Below, in pieces: positions 63,912 through 64,000 of a stretch of 64,000 bases of DNA. The notes below the pieces were generated by a model. That model ran no database searches, was not told the DNA's origin, and was given only the letters and a program-made list of their open reading frames with translations. The number at the start of each line of letters is the position of its first letter. Position 1 is the stretch's first letter. The position numbers were made by a program, and so were the translations under genes. The DNA comes from Symbiodinium natans (taxonomy: Eukaryota; Sar; Dinophyceae; Suessiales; Symbiodiniaceae): positions 1,584,857 to 1,648,856 of the forward strand of contig CAJNDS010000890.1 in assembly GCA_905221605.1 (NCBI GenBank), read 5' to 3'.

Positions 63912-64000
63912 CAGCCAAGGAGGAGCTTGATGATGCAACTCGAGAGAGCACTCCACAAGCTCCCCTCAAAGTGGATGCCAAAGCAATGGACAAGATCAGG
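63912..64000 (+). CDS. Next exon of the same gene (runs off window)
   Basis: After the acceptor, AKEELDDATRESTPQAPLKV then DAKAMDKIR remains open to the edge. It is acidic and helical. Joining after MKQDF would give an uninterrupted helix, but the exact splice donor is not decidable (no GT at a suitable phase). Confidence 0.45.

Overview
The window looks like nuclear DNA of a dinoflagellate (Suessiales-like; this is an inference, no marker gene is present). The reasons are many interstitial TTTAGGG/CCCTAAA arrays, long TAC/GTA trinucleotide tracts, minisatellites, one-strand clusters of intronless ORFs, a decayed Ty1/copia polyprotein and very few intact genes. No rRNA or tRNA gene, CRISPR array or spliced-leader RNA gene was recognised.

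Layout. (1) 1-11154, minus strand: a cluster of co-directional ORFs. In transcription order it holds a UPF1-like superfamily 1 helicase (11154 to about 6.8 kb, broken), a Pro-rich linker ORF and a 530-aa ORF joined to it by -1 frame changes, two small coiled-coil proteins, an RS/RG-rich protein with an HGT motif, and the first 280 residues of a probable tyrosine recombinase that runs off the left edge. A 2193-bp non-autonomous DNA transposon (8215-10407) sits inside the helicase. It has about 30-bp terminal inverted repeats and a 3-bp ACT target duplication. Removing the element plus one ACT copy rejoins the helicase in frame.

(2) 11158-37144: a family of about 2.5-kb repeat units, two on the minus strand (11158-16049) and several on the plus strand (about 28836-37144). 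They form a large inverted repeat around a 12.8-kb core. Each full unit has a 51-53 bp TG...CA element followed by a primer-binding-site-like stretch, a conserved 302-307 aa ORF with a CxxC...CxxC pair, and about 1.4 kb of noncoding sequence. The noncoding part carries a set of hairpins, including a UNCG tetraloop, whose stems covary between copies. The core holds a degenerate Ty1/copia element (minus, about 16051-24300: zinc knuckle, protease, integrase, reverse transcriptase, RNase H and an extra C-terminal domain). Its polypurine tract abuts the TG...CA element of the first repeat unit. The rest of the core (24.3-28.8 kb) holds decayed gag-like and unassigned coding fragments.

(3) 37.1-44.9 kb: gene-poor DNA with several tandem repeats, a 490-bp GTA tract and a 770-bp heptamer array. 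(4) 44.9-58.5 kb: telomere-motif arrays in both orientations, an 85-bp hairpin-forming minisatellite, a 40-bp minisatellite, and a 0.75-kb AT-rich island with a broken, differently sourced SF1 helicase fragment. (5) 58.5-64 kb: exons of two host-like genes of unknown function separated by TAC repeats and two minisatellites.

The observations I rate highest are the covarying hairpin set inside the repeat units, the recombinase/helicase ORF cluster, and the transposon-split helicase.
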